Shown here piece after piece: positions 1-7,730 of a DNA stretch of 7,730 nt. How positions within the stretch are numbered: position 1 is the first letter of the stretch; each line of letters opens with the position of its first letter. The DNA comes from Reyranella sp. (GTDB lineage Bacteria; Pseudomonadota; Alphaproteobacteria; Reyranellales; Reyranellaceae): assembly GCA_004296815.1 (NCBI GenBank), contig SCVT01000217.1, positions 1 through 7,730 of the forward strand, given 5' to 3'. Below the pieces are notes generated by a model. The model was given only the letters and a program-made list of their open reading frames with translations. It was not told the DNA's origin and did not search any database. A program made the position numbers and the translations under genes.

Positions 1-2515
1 CGAACGGGCCGTGGACGCGGGCGATCTTGCCGCCGCCGGCCATGTACAGCATGTCGCCCTGGCCCAGCAGCTGCTCGCCGCCCTGCTCGCCCAGGATGGT
101 GCGGCTGTCGATCTTGGACGTGACCTGGAAGGAGATGCGGGTCGGGAAGTTGGCCTTGATGGTGCCCGTGATGACGTCGACCGAGGGGCGCTGCGTGGCC
201 ATGACGACGTGGATGCCGGCGGCACGCGCCATCTGGGCGAGACGCTGGACGGCCGCTTCGATCTCCTTGCCGGCGACCAGCATCAGGTCGGCCATCTCGT
301 CGATGATGACCACGATGAAGGGCAGCGGGTTGAGGTCGATCTCCTCGTCCTCGAAGGTGGGCTTGCGTGTCTCGGGATCGATGCCGGTCTGCACCTTGCG
401 GGTCAGCACACCGCCCTTGCGCGCGGTCTCGGCGAGCTTCTCGTTGTAGCCCGCGATGTTGCGGACGGCGACCGCGCTCATCGCGCGGTAGCGGTCTTCC
501 ATCTCGCGCACCACCCACTTCAGCGCCACGATCGCCTTGCGCGGCTCGGTGACGACCGGTGTCAGCAGGTGCGGGATGTCCTGGTAGACGCTGAGCTCCA
601 GCATCTTCGGATCGATCATGATGAAGCGGCACTTGTCCGGCGACAGCCGGTAGAGCAGCGACAGGATCATGGTGTTGACCGCCACCGACTTGCCCGAGCC
701 GGTGGTGCCGCCGATCAGCAGATGCGGCATGCGGGCGAGGTCGGCGATGACCGGATCGCCGCCGATGTCCTTGCCCAGCGCCAGCGGCAGGCCGAGGCGC
801 GTGTCCTCGTAGTGCCTCGTCGACAGGAGCTCGCGCAGGAACACGGTCTCGCGCTTGGCGTTGGGCAGCTCGATGCCGATCACGTTGCGGCCGGGCACGG
901 TGGCGACGCGGGCCGAGACCGCGCTCATCGAACGGGCGATGTCGTCGGCGAGGCCGATGACGCGGCTCGACTTGGTGCCGGGCGCAGGCTCCAGCTCGTA
1001 GAGCGTGACCACGGGGCCGGGCCGCACCTTCACGATCTGTCCCTTCACGCCGAAATCGTCGAGCACGGTCTCGAGCAGGCGCGCGTTCTGCTCCAGCGCC
1101 TCCTCGTCGATCTTGGGCTCGGCGCTGACCCGCGAGGGCAGCGACAGGATGTCGAGCGGCGGCAGCTTGTATTCGTTGCCGAGGTCGAGCTCACGCTGGC
1201 CGGCCTTGGCGGCGCGCTTGCCCTGCGCCACCGGCTGCTTGCGCGGCACGATCTTCACGACGGGCGCGGCGCGTGCGGCCTCGGCCGCCTGCTCGGCCTC
1301 GAGCGCGTCGTCGGGCGTGAAGGGATTGTCGTCCTCGACGTCCTCGTCCTGGGCCTCGACGGCCGGCTCCTCCGGCAGCAGCTCCGCCTGCGGCGGCAGC
1401 GGCTCCTGCGGAACCGGCGCCGGCATCGCGGGCGGCGCAACGAACGGCGCCACCGGCGGCGCGGCTTCGAAGCCCGGCTCGATGCGGCCGCCGTCGGCCG
1501 CCGTCACCGGGGTCGAGCGGCGCAGGGCGCCGAAACCGGTCAGCCGGCTGAGGAAGCCGCGCTTGGGCTCGGGCTCAGCCTCGTAGGCCAGGAAGGCCGG
1601 AGTCTGCGGCTCGAGAGGAACCGGCGCTTCGGGAATCTCGCCCGGCGCCCGCTCGATCGGCGCATAGGGCGCGTCGACCAGCAGCGAGTCGCGCGGCGGC
1701 AGCGGTTCGCCCTGCTCCGGCAGCGACTGGTAGCCCGGCTGGAAGCGCGCCGGATCGTACTGGCTGGCGTCGATCTCGCCCGGGATCTCGGCATAGCCGA
1801 TCGAGGGCGACGGCAGGTCGTGCTCCTCCTCGACCTGCTGCGGCTTGCCGCGCCACAGGCCGACCGCAGCGCGCGCGGCCCAGGCGAGGCCGAGGAACGG
1901 CGCGCGCAGGATGCGGAAGATCAGCGGCAGGTCGGTGCGGTTCATGCCGAGCGCCGGCGCCATCGCGATGAAGGCGAGCGCCGCACAGGCCGGCTCGATC
2001 AGGGTGAGCGCGCCGCCGCTCGAATGCGTCAGCACCATCTCGCGGAAGCGGCTGACCAGTGCGAGACCGACCAGCCCACCCGGGCCGGCATGCGTCGCCG
2101 CTCCGCCGACGTCACCGAGTCCAACGCAGGCCACGCTCATCATCAGGAGCGCCAGCAGCAACAGCGAGAGGCGCAGGCCGAAGAAGCCGAGATGGTGGGT
2201 GCGCACCATGCGGACACCCCAGGTGATGAAGGCGACCGGGGCCAGGATGATGGCGAGACCGAAGGTCTGCAGCAGCAGGTCGGAGATGTAGGCGCCCGGC
2301 ATGCCGAGCAGGTTGACCGGCGTGCGCGCCGTGGCGTGATTGAGCGAGGGATCGCCCGGGCTGTAGGTGAACAGCGCCATCAGCAGCACGAGCCCGAAGC
2401 CCGCGGTGGCGATGCCCACGATCTCCATCATGCGCCGGCGCAGGAAGTCGCGCCCGCCCTCCGGCAGGATCGAGGTCTTGGGCTGCAACGCTGACGATAC
2501 GCTCAGCATGGCCAT
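1..2515 (-). CDS. ftsK: DNA translocase FtsK (partial, C-terminus off the left edge)
   Basis: FtsK is a septum-anchored, ATP-driven DNA pump that clears and sorts chromosome termini during division and activates XerCD recombination at dif. An unbroken frame of 838 codons is visible. The N-terminal membrane part has hydrophobic segments near residues 32-51, 83-101, 112-134 and 168-191, the usual four-helix pattern. A Pro/Glu/Ala-rich linker spans about 225-445. The motor starts near residue 447. It has Walker [10 protein letters not shown] at 602-610 (Lys609), Walker B VVIIDE ending in Asp739-Glu740, and the family blocks [13 protein letters not shown] and QLLGQGDML. The frame is cut shortly before the motor ends, so the DNA-reading gamma winged helix is not seen. 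The start at 2515 is well fixed: the aminotransferase stop lies upstream in the same frame with no start codon between, leaving only 2515 or the ATG at 2509. AGGGAG (2527-2532) is the likely ribosome site, 11 bases upstream. It is the second gene of an operon with the aminotransferase, 15 bases apart. Confidence 0.97.
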   Translation of the reverse strand, partial: MAMLSVSSALQPKTSILPEGGRDFLRRRMMEIVGIATAGFGLVLLMALFTYSPGDPSLNHATARTPVNLLGMPGAYISDLLLQTFGLAIILAPVAFITWGVRMVRTHHLGFFGLRLSLLLLALLMMSVACVGLGDVGGAATHAGPGGLVGLALVSRFREMVLTHSSGGALTLIEPACAALAFIAMAPALGMNRTDLPLIFRILRAPFLGLAWAARAAVGLWRGKPQQVEEEHDLPSPSIGYAEIPGEIDASQYDPARFQPGYQSLPEQGEPLPPRDSLLVDAPYAPIERAPGEIPEAPVPLEPQTPAFLAYEAEPEPKRGFLSRLTGFGALRRSTPVTAADGGRIEPGFEAAPPVAPFVAPPAMPAPVPQEPLPPQAELLPEEPAVEAQDEDVEDDNPFTPDDALEAEQAAEAARAAPVVKIVPRKQPVAQGKRAAKAGQRELDLGNEYKLPPLDILSLPSRVSAEPKIDEEALEQNARLLETVLDDFGVKGQIVKVRPGPVVTLYELEPAPGTKSSRVIGLADDIARSMSAVSARVATVPGRNVIGIELPNAKRETVFLRELLSTRHYEDTRLGLPLALGKDIGGDPVIADLARMPHLLIGGTTGSGKSVAVNTMILSLLYRLSPDKCRFIMIDPKMLELSVYQDIPHLLTPVVTEPRKAIVALKWVVREMEDRYRAMSAVAVRNIAGYNEKLAETARKGGVLTRKVQTGIDPETRKPTFEDEEIDLNPLPFIVVIIDEMADLMLVAGKEIEAAVQRLAQMARAAGIHVVMATQRPSVDVITGTIKANFPTRISFQVTSKIDSRTILGEQGGEQLLGQGDMLYMAGGGKIARVHGPF

Positions 2516-2530
2516 GCGCGTGTGCGCTCC

Positions 2531-3736
2531 CTACAGGACGGCAGCGAGGCGCTGGAGCCCCTCGCGGGTGGTCTTCTCGTCGTGCACCAGCGCCACGCGG
2601 ATGTAGCGGTGCGCGGTGTTGATTCCGTTCGTCTCGCGGCAGGCATAGGCGCCCGGCAGCACCTTCACGTGCGCCTCGCCCCACAGCTTGCGCGTGGCTT
2701 CCTCGCCGTCGCCGACGTCGAGCCACAGGAAGAAGCCGCCGCCCGGCGTGTAGTAGCCGAAGCGGTTGTGCAGGATCTGCTCGGCGACCTTGAAGTTCTT
2801 CTGGTACCAGTCGCGCGTCTGCAGCGGATGCGTCTCCTCGCGCCACAGCGCGGCCGAGGCCTTCTGGACGGCGAACGGGATCTGCGGCCCGCCGTAGGTG
2901 CGCCAGCGCAGGATCATGGCGATCAGCTTCGGATCGCCCGCCACGAAGCCCGAGCGCAGGCCGGCGGCGTTCGAGCGCTTGCTGAGCGAGTGGAACACCA
3001 CGAGGTTGCGGAACGGATCCTTCTGCCCGGTCTCGTCGATCTCGAGCGCCGCCTCGAGCGCGCCCGGCGGGGCAGCGCCGGTGTAGATCTCGGCGTAGCA
3101 CTCGTCGACCGCCAGCACCGTGTCGTGCTTGCGGCAGAGACGGATCAGCTTCTGGAGATACTCCTTGCTCGCGATCGCACCCTGCGGGTTGGCGGGCGAG
3201 CAGAGATAGACCACCGAGAGGCGCTTCCATGTCGCCTCGTCGAGCGACTCGTAGTCGGGCAGGAAGCCGTTGGCCTCCGGCGCGTTGACCAGCAGCGGTT
3301 CGCCGCCCGACAGCACCGCGCCGCCGAGATAGGCCTGGTAGAACGGGTTGGGCAGCGCGACGATCGGCTTGCCCCCGCCCTTCTCCTGCGGCGTCGCCAC
3401 CGTCGAGATGATGTAGACGCCTTCCTTGCTGCCGGCCGTCGGATGGACGTGGCGGTCAGGATCGAGCAGTCCCTTGGGCAGCTTGTAGCGGCGCGTCAGC
3501 CACTCGCAGATCGCGAGGTTGAGGTCGGGCAGGCCCTGGTTGGGCGGATAGCGGTTCCAGCCGTCGATCTCGTCGTTGACGATCTGGCGCGCGAACGCGG
3601 GCATCGCGCCCTGCGGCTCGCCGACCGACATGTTGATCATCGAGAGATGCTGCGGCGGCGCGATCGGGGCGATCAGGGCGGCCAGCCGCGCAAACGGGAA
3701 ATCGGTCAGCGTCTCGGTAAGCCGCGGATTGAACAT
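2531..3736 (-). CDS. dapC: PLP-dependent class I/II aminotransferase, probable N-succinyldiaminopimelate aminotransferase
   Basis: A complete 401-residue fold-type I aminotransferase of usual family length. Visible hallmarks are the PLP-binding lysine in SLSKRSN (Lys253) followed by GLRSGF, CSPANPQG with Asn183, AVDECYAEIY with Asp211 and Tyr214, and the substrate-carboxylate arginine in YIRVALV (Arg380). The YPPNQGLPDL and PNPFYQAY blocks and HSLSKRSN..GLRSGFVAGD resemble DapC, which transfers an amino group from glutamate to N-succinyl-2-amino-6-oxopimelate in the lysine and meso-diaminopimelate pathway. Substrate specificity is inferred from this resemblance; another amino acid aminotransferase remains possible. 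The enzyme should be cytosolic. The ATG at 3736 is preferred because the family N-terminus begins at MFNPRLTE; an in-frame ATG at 3790 would add 18 residues not typical of the family. The ribosome site is weak (GGAA and GAAAAAGA just upstream). It is first in a unit with ftsK, served by the promoter at 3835-3863. Confidence 0.93.
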   Translation of the reverse strand: MFNPRLTETLTDFPFARLAALIAPIAPPQHLSMINMSVGEPQGAMPAFARQIVNDEIDGWNRYPPNQGLPDLNLAICEWLTRRYKLPKGLLDPDRHVHPTAGSKEGVYIISTVATPQEKGGGKPIVALPNPFYQAYLGGAVLSGGEPLLVNAPEANGFLPDYESLDEATWKRLSVVYLCSPANPQGAIASKEYLQKLIRLCRKHDTVLAVDECYAEIYTGAAPPGALEAALEIDETGQKDPFRNLVVFHSLSKRSNAAGLRSGFVAGDPKLIAMILRWRTYGGPQIPFAVQKASAALWREETHPLQTRDWYQKNFKVAEQILHNRFGYYTPGGGFFLWLDVGDGEEATRKLWGEAHVKVLPGAYACRETNGINTAHRYIRVALVHDEKTTREGLQRLAAVL

Positions 3737-3834
3737 TCTTTTTCGTTCCAGTGGCCCCCTGCCAAGGACAGGGAGGCCGACGCAAAGCAACGGCGCCGTC
3801 CGGAAGGGGGCCCGGCCGGCCTATTTAGGTGCCC

Positions 3835-3863
3835 ATTGTATGAAACAAATTAACCAATAACAA
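3835..3863 (-). promoter_or_regulatory. Sigma-70-type promoter for the aminotransferase–ftsK unit
   Basis: Read on the minus strand, TTGTTA (3858-3863, 4 of 6 to the -35 consensus) and TACAAT (3835-3840, 5 of 6 to the -10 consensus) are separated by exactly 17 bases. They lie in an AT-rich island that stands out sharply from the GC-rich surroundings. Transcription would start near 3828, giving a leader of about 90 bases before the ATG at 3736. It sits just past the hairpin that follows amtB copy B, consistent with an independent unit. The motif match is seen; promoter activity is inferred. Confidence 0.7.
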
Positions 3864-3893
3864 CAAGGGAATAGGCGATTTTCTTGAGACGGT

Positions 3894-3915
3894 GGAAGGG
3901 GTTGGGACCCCTTCC
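3894..3915 (-). terminator. Hairpin after amtB copy B, probable weak terminator
   Basis: A perfect 9-bp inverted repeat (3894-3902 with 3907-3915, 4-base loop) lies about 30 bases past the amtB copy B stop and before the next promoter. A shorter 5-bp stem (3921-3925 with 3938-3942) comes just before it. No T-run follows on the minus strand, so it is not a classical intrinsic terminator. It may act as an mRNA 3' end, a partial terminator, or together with Rho. Confidence 0.5.
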
Positions 3916-3943
3916 CCGCCGGCCTACAAGGGCTGGGAGGCCC

Positions 3944-5260
3944 CTATTGCACCCGTTCGCCGTGCAGGGCGGTGTCGAGGCCCTCGGTCTCCTCGTCCTT
4001 GGTGACCCGCAGCCCGATCGCCACGTCGACGATCTTCAGGATGATCCAGGTCGCCACCGCGCAGAACACGCCGATCGCCACGACGCCATAGAGCTGGGTC
4101 AGGATCTGCCCGCCATTGCCGTCGACCAGGCCGACCGCCTGGCCCTTGGCGACGTCGTTGATCGCCTTGGTGGCGAACACGCCCACCATGATCGAGCCCA
4201 GGATGCCGCCGACGCCGTGCACGCCGAACACGTCCAGAGAGTCGTCGTAGCCCAGCCGGGTCTTCAGGATCACCGAGGCCCAGTAGCAGACCGCACCGGC
4301 CAGGAAGCCGATCACCATCGCCGCCCACGGCTCGACGTAGCCCGCCGCCGGGGTGATGGTGCCGAGTCCCGCCACCGCGCCGGTCAGGATGCCGAGCACC
4401 GAGGGCTTGCCGCGCGCCGCCCACTCGATCGCCATCCAGACCAGCGCCGCGACGGCGGCGGCGATGTGGGTGTTGAGCATGGCGCTGCCCGCCAGCTCGC
4501 CCGAGGCGAGCGCGGAGCCTGCGTTGAAGCCGAACCAGCCGACCCAGAGCAGCGAGGTGCCGATCAGGGTGAGCACGAGATTGTGCGGCGCCATGTACTC
4601 CTGGCCGTAGCCCTGGCGCTTGCCGAGCACGATGCAGCAGACCAGGCCCGCGATGCCGGCGTTGAGATGGACGACCAGGCCGCCCGCGAAGTCGAGCACG
4701 CCCGCGGCGCCCAGGAAGCCGCCGCCCCACACCCAGTGCGCCACCGGCACGTAGACGAAGAGCAGCCACAGGCCCATGAACCACATCATGGCCGAGAACT
4801 TCATGCGCTCGGCGAAGGCGCCCGCGATGATGGCCGGCGTGATCACGGCGAAGGTCGCCTGGTACATCAGGAAGACGTTCTCCGGCACCGTCTTGGCGAG
4901 ATCGTGGACGCTGCCCAGCAGGCCCGCACCGAAAGCACGCGACAGCGAGCCCAGCACGCCGTTCAGCGCACCGCCGTCGGTGAAGGCCAGCGAATAGCCG
5001 AACATGAACCACAGCACCGTCACCAGGGCGGCGATGGCGAAGGCCTGCACGGCGGTGGCCAGCACGTTCTTCTTGCGCACCATGCCGGCATAGAAGAGCG
5101 CGAGGCCCGGGATGTTCATCATCAGCACCAGGACCGTGGCCATCAGCAGCCATGCAGTGTCGCCGGTGTCGATCTGGGGCTTGTCGGCCGCCACGGCGGC
5201 CGGAACGAACGCCATCACGCACGCCAGGGGCGCGCCGAAGCGCAGGACCGTCTTGTGCAT
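3944..5260 (-). CDS. amtB: Ammonium transporter AmtB (copy B)
   Basis: A complete 438-residue Amt/Mep/Rh channel. It forms inner-membrane trimers that recruit ammonium at the periplasmic face and pass it through a hydrophobic pore. The first 25 residues look like a signal peptide ending AAVAA, as in E. coli AmtB. Key pore residues are all present at a constant offset of 30 from mature E. coli AmtB: Phe137 and Phe245 (gate), Trp178 and Ser249 (recruitment site), Asp190, and the twin histidines His198 and His348. The tail after GLRVT, with EGLDTALHGE, matches the cytosolic C-terminus that docks GlnK. The start at 5260 has GGGAGAA 5 bases upstream. It follows glnK copy B by 76 bases and is presumably co-transcribed with it. 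It differs from copy A in the periplasmic N-terminus, lacking that copy's Ala/Pro-rich stretch. No pore residue is lost, so it should be functional. Confidence 0.97.
   Translation of the reverse strand: MHKTVLRFGAPLACVMAFVPAAVAADKPQIDTGDTAWLLMATVLVLMMNIPGLALFYAGMVRKKNVLATAVQAFAIAALVTVLWFMFGYSLAFTDGGALNGVLGSLSRAFGAGLLGSVHDLAKTVPENVFLMYQATFAVITPAIIAGAFAERMKFSAMMWFMGLWLLFVYVPVAHWVWGGGFLGAAGVLDFAGGLVVHLNAGIAGLVCCIVLGKRQGYGQEYMAPHNLVLTLIGTSLLWVGWFGFNAGSALASGELAGSAMLNTHIAAAVAALVWMAIEWAARGKPSVLGILTGAVAGLGTITPAAGYVEPWAAMVIGFLAGAVCYWASVILKTRLGYDDSLDVFGVHGVGGILGSIMVGVFATKAINDVAKGQAVGLVDGNGGQILTQLYGVVAIGVFCAVATWIILKIVDVAIGLRVTKDEETEGLDTALHGERVQ
4774..4819. repeat. 46-base perfect direct repeat, copy in amtB copy B
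   Basis: These 46 bases are identical to 6695-6740. They encode the conserved segment containing FAERMKFSAMMWFM of the Amt channel. The identity reflects strong protein conservation plus shared codon use between the two amtB copies, or a past conversion tract. Confidence 0.85.
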
Positions 5261-5336
5261 TTGTTCTCCCGTGTCTTGTCTTGGTCTTGTCGTGTCGTCT
5301 TGCTTGCTTGTCTTGCGGTAACTCCCCCGGAGCGCG
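5261..5336 (-). other. glnK–amtB intergenic spacer with CAAGAC repeats (copy B)
   Basis: This 76-base spacer between glnK copy B and amtB copy B has low complexity on the coding strand: five CAAGAC units begin or overlap between 5273 and 5315, separated by further CAAG and ACGAC runs. It is nearly free of U and unlikely to fold. The right end joins a short hairpin (5333-5338 with 5341-5346) that overlaps the glnK stop codon. No promoter motif is evident. The left end carries the amtB ribosome site GGGAG. Copy A has a spacer of only 41 bases without these repeats. Confidence 0.6.
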
Positions 5337-5873
<537 letters not shown>

Positions 5874-7211
5874 TTAGTGGATCGTCTCGCCGTGCAGGTT
5901 GATGTCGAGGCCCTCGATCTCCTCTTCGGTCGTGACGCGCAGCCCGATCAGGGCGTCGACGATCTTGAGGATGATGAAGGTGGCGATGGCGCACCACGCG
6001 ATGCAGACCAGGGTGCCCCAGAGCTGGGTCAGGACCTGGCCGGCATTGCCGTCGATCAGACCCTTCTTGCCCTCGCCCGCGATCACCTCGATCGCGAAGA
6101 CGCCGGTCAGGATGGCGCCGACGAAGCCGCCGATGCCGTGCACGCCGAAGGCGTCGAGCGAGTCGTCGTAGCCCATCGCCTTCTTGAGGCCGGTGGCGCC
6201 CCAGAAGCAGACCAGGCCGGCGACAAGGCCGATCACCAGCGAGCCCATCGGGTTGACGTAGCCCGAGGCCGGCGTGATGGCGACGAGGCCGGCGACGGCA
6301 CCCGAGATGATGCCGAGGACCGACGGCTTGCCGCGCGTCACCCACTCCGCGAACATCCAGGCGAGCGCCGCGGCGGCCGTGGCGAACTGCGTCACCGCCA
6401 TCGCCATGCCGGCATTCGGGCTGGCGCCGACGGCGGAGCCGGCGTTGAAGCCGAACCAGCCGACCCAGAGAAGGGCAGCGCCGATCACCGAGTAGACGAG
6501 GTTGAACGGCGCCATGTTCTCGGTGCCGTAGCCCTTGCGCTTGCCCAGCACGAGGGCGCAGACGAGGCCCGCGACACCGGCGTTGATGTGCACGACCGTG
6601 CCGCCCGCGAAGTCGAGGACGCCCCAGTCGCCGAGGAAGCCGCCGCCCCACACCCAGTGGGCGATCGGCGCGTAGACCACCAGCGACCAGATCGCCATGA
6701 ACCACATCATGGCCGAGAACTTCATGCGCTCGGCGAAGGCACCGGCGATCAGCGCCGGGGTGATGATGGCGAAGGTCAGCTGGAAGCACATGAAGACGGT
6801 CTCGGGGATCGTCTTGGCGAGATCGTGCACGCCGTCGAGCGTGAGGCCCGCCATGAAGATGCGGCTGAGGCCACCGATGATCGTGCTGCCCGAGGTGAAG
6901 GCGAGGCTGTAGCCCACGACCAGCCACAGGACCGAGATCAGGCAGGTGACGGCGAAGCTCTGCATCACCGTGGCCAGCACGTTCTTCTTGCGCACCATGC
7001 CGCCGTAGAAGAGCGCCAGGCCCGGGATGGTCATCATCAGCACGAGCGCCGTCGAGGTCAGCATCCAGGCGGTGTCGCCGGTGTCGAGCTTGGGCGCAGC
7101 CGGCGCAGCGGCGGGCGCCGCCGCGGCCTGGGCCAGCGCCAGCGCCGGCAACAGCAGCACGCAAGCGGCGGCCCCCGCGCCCGCGAGCAGCGAATTGGTC
7201 TTGAACTTCAT
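5874..7211 (-). CDS. amtB: Ammonium transporter AmtB (copy A)
   Basis: A complete 445-residue Amt channel. Residues 1 to about 27 are a signal peptide ending LALA, followed by an Ala/Pro-rich periplasmic stretch (about 28-40) absent from copy B. All pore markers are present at an offset of 40 from mature E. coli AmtB: Phe147, Phe255, Trp188, Ser259, Asp200, and the twin histidines His208 and His358. The tail (GLRVTTEEEIEGLDINLHGE) matches the GlnK-docking C-terminus. The ATG at 7211 is chosen because GAGGGG lies just upstream and the signal peptide starts there. The frame stays open further right to 7631, but that part overlaps glnK out of frame and is not genic. It follows glnK copy A by 41 bases and should share the sigma-54 promoter at 7671-7685. 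A strong terminator follows it. It is probably the nitrogen-starvation-induced copy. Confidence 0.97.
   Translation of the reverse strand: MKFKTNSLLAGAGAAACVLLLPALALAQAAAAPAAAPAAPKLDTGDTAWMLTSTALVLMMTIPGLALFYGGMVRKKNVLATVMQSFAVTCLISVLWLVVGYSLAFTSGSTIIGGLSRIFMAGLTLDGVHDLAKTIPETVFMCFQLTFAIITPALIAGAFAERMKFSAMMWFMAIWSLVVYAPIAHWVWGGGFLGDWGVLDFAGGTVVHINAGVAGLVCALVLGKRKGYGTENMAPFNLVYSVIGAALLWVGWFGFNAGSAVGASPNAGMAMAVTQFATAAAALAWMFAEWVTRGKPSVLGIISGAVAGLVAITPASGYVNPMGSLVIGLVAGLVCFWGATGLKKAMGYDDSLDAFGVHGIGGFVGAILTGVFAIEVIAGEGKKGLIDGNAGQVLTQLWGTLVCIAWCAIATFIILKIVDALIGLRVTTEEEIEGLDINLHGETIH
6695..6740. repeat. 46-base perfect direct repeat, copy in amtB copy A
   Basis: Identical to 4774-4819, 1921 bases away in the same orientation. 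A crossover between the two would fuse the amtB copies and remove one glnK. Confidence 0.85.
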
Positions 7212-7252
7212 CTTTGTCCCCTCGGATCTTGAGTTGATTTGGGCTGGTTGGA

Positions 7253-7649
<397 letters not shown>

Positions 7650-7670
7650 CCAAAGCTCACGGACAGGTGA

Positions 7671-7685
7671 GCAAGCTCTGTGCCA
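7671..7685 (-). promoter_or_regulatory. Sigma-54 (RpoN) promoter of glnK–amtB copy A
   Basis: Read on the minus strand, TGGCAC (7680-7685), five bases, then TTGC (7671-7674) matches the -24/-12 consensus exactly, with GG and GC separated by 10 bases. It is preceded by T and followed by T, as in glnA-type promoters. Transcription should start near 7659, about 68 bases before the glnK start. Enhancer sites for NtrC would lie further right, mostly beyond the window. Confidence 0.88.
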
Positions 7686-7711
7686 ACGGCTTGTGAAATG
7701 CCCGCGCGGCT

Positions 7712-7726
7712 TGGCACGCCCCTTGC
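7712..7726 (+). promoter_or_regulatory. Divergent sigma-54 promoter facing off the right edge
   Basis: On the plus strand TGGCAC (7712-7717), five bases, then TTGC (7723-7726) is another exact -24/-12 match, in the extended form YTGGCACG-N4-TTGC. It points away from glnK towards a gene outside the window. Its -24 element lies 27 bases from that of the glnK promoter, back to back. The downstream gene cannot be seen, so activity and target are inferred. Confidence 0.7.
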
Positions 7727-7730
7727 GGGG

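Noticed and set aside
11..2494. An 827-codon open frame on the plus strand
   Set aside because: It lies wholly antisense to ftsK, has an Arg/Gly/His-rich translation with no recognisable domain, and is the expected shadow of a high-GC gene with biased third positions.
3737..3790. Aminotransferase starting 18 codons earlier
   Set aside because: The extra residues are not typical of the family, and the region is the leader of the predicted transcript.
2522..3853. A 443-codon open frame on the plus strand
   Set aside because: Antisense shadow of the aminotransferase; no family motif and no clear ribosome site.
5877..7232. A 451-codon open frame on the plus strand
   Set aside because: Antisense to amtB copy A and compositionally the same kind of shadow as the one opposite amtB copy B.

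Overview
The window looks like the chromosome of a GC-rich alphaproteobacterium. The case rests on high GC with strong third-position bias, long antisense shadow frames, alphaproteobacterial-style FtsK, GlnK and AmtB proteins, and an aminotransferase–ftsK pair. The genus cannot be fixed from sequence alone. All six genes I can support lie on the minus strand, so transcription runs from the right end to the left. There is no gap over 300 bases and no sign of a mobile element, CRISPR array, tRNA or rRNA.

Layout in the direction of transcription. The right edge (7592-7730) is a regulatory region with two back-to-back sigma-54 (RpoN) -24/-12 promoters. One reads left into glnK (copy A, 7253-7591) and amtB (copy A, 5874-7211). 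The other reads right, off the window, towards an unseen gene. After amtB copy A come three consecutive hairpins, and the last one, followed by T-rich sequence, is a textbook intrinsic terminator (5748-5790). Next is a second pair, glnK copy B (5337-5675) and amtB copy B (3944-5260), separated by a CAAGAC-rich spacer. A hairpin at 3894-3915 follows this unit. An AT-rich island then carries a good sigma-70-type promoter (3835-3863) that drives a DapC-like aminotransferase (2531-3736) and ftsK (from 2515, running off the left edge).

How the genes work together. AmtB trimers conduct ammonium. GlnK is a PII signal protein that senses 2-oxoglutarate, ATP/ADP and uridylylation at Tyr51, and it plugs AmtB through its T-loop when nitrogen is plentiful. 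Two complete sensor-channel pairs sit head to tail. Only the first has a visible sigma-54 promoter, and a terminator separates it from the second, so the pairs are probably regulated differently. Their PII proteins share an almost identical T-loop, so cross-talk or mixed trimers are plausible. The aminotransferase–ftsK unit looks unrelated to nitrogen import: it pairs a probable lysine/diaminopimelate-pathway enzyme with the septal DNA translocase.

The proteins themselves belong to well-known families. The less ordinary material is regulatory: the divergent sigma-54 promoters, a glnK leader with four mutually complementary segments, the hairpin-rich 3' region of amtB copy A, and the duplicated glnK–amtB cassette.
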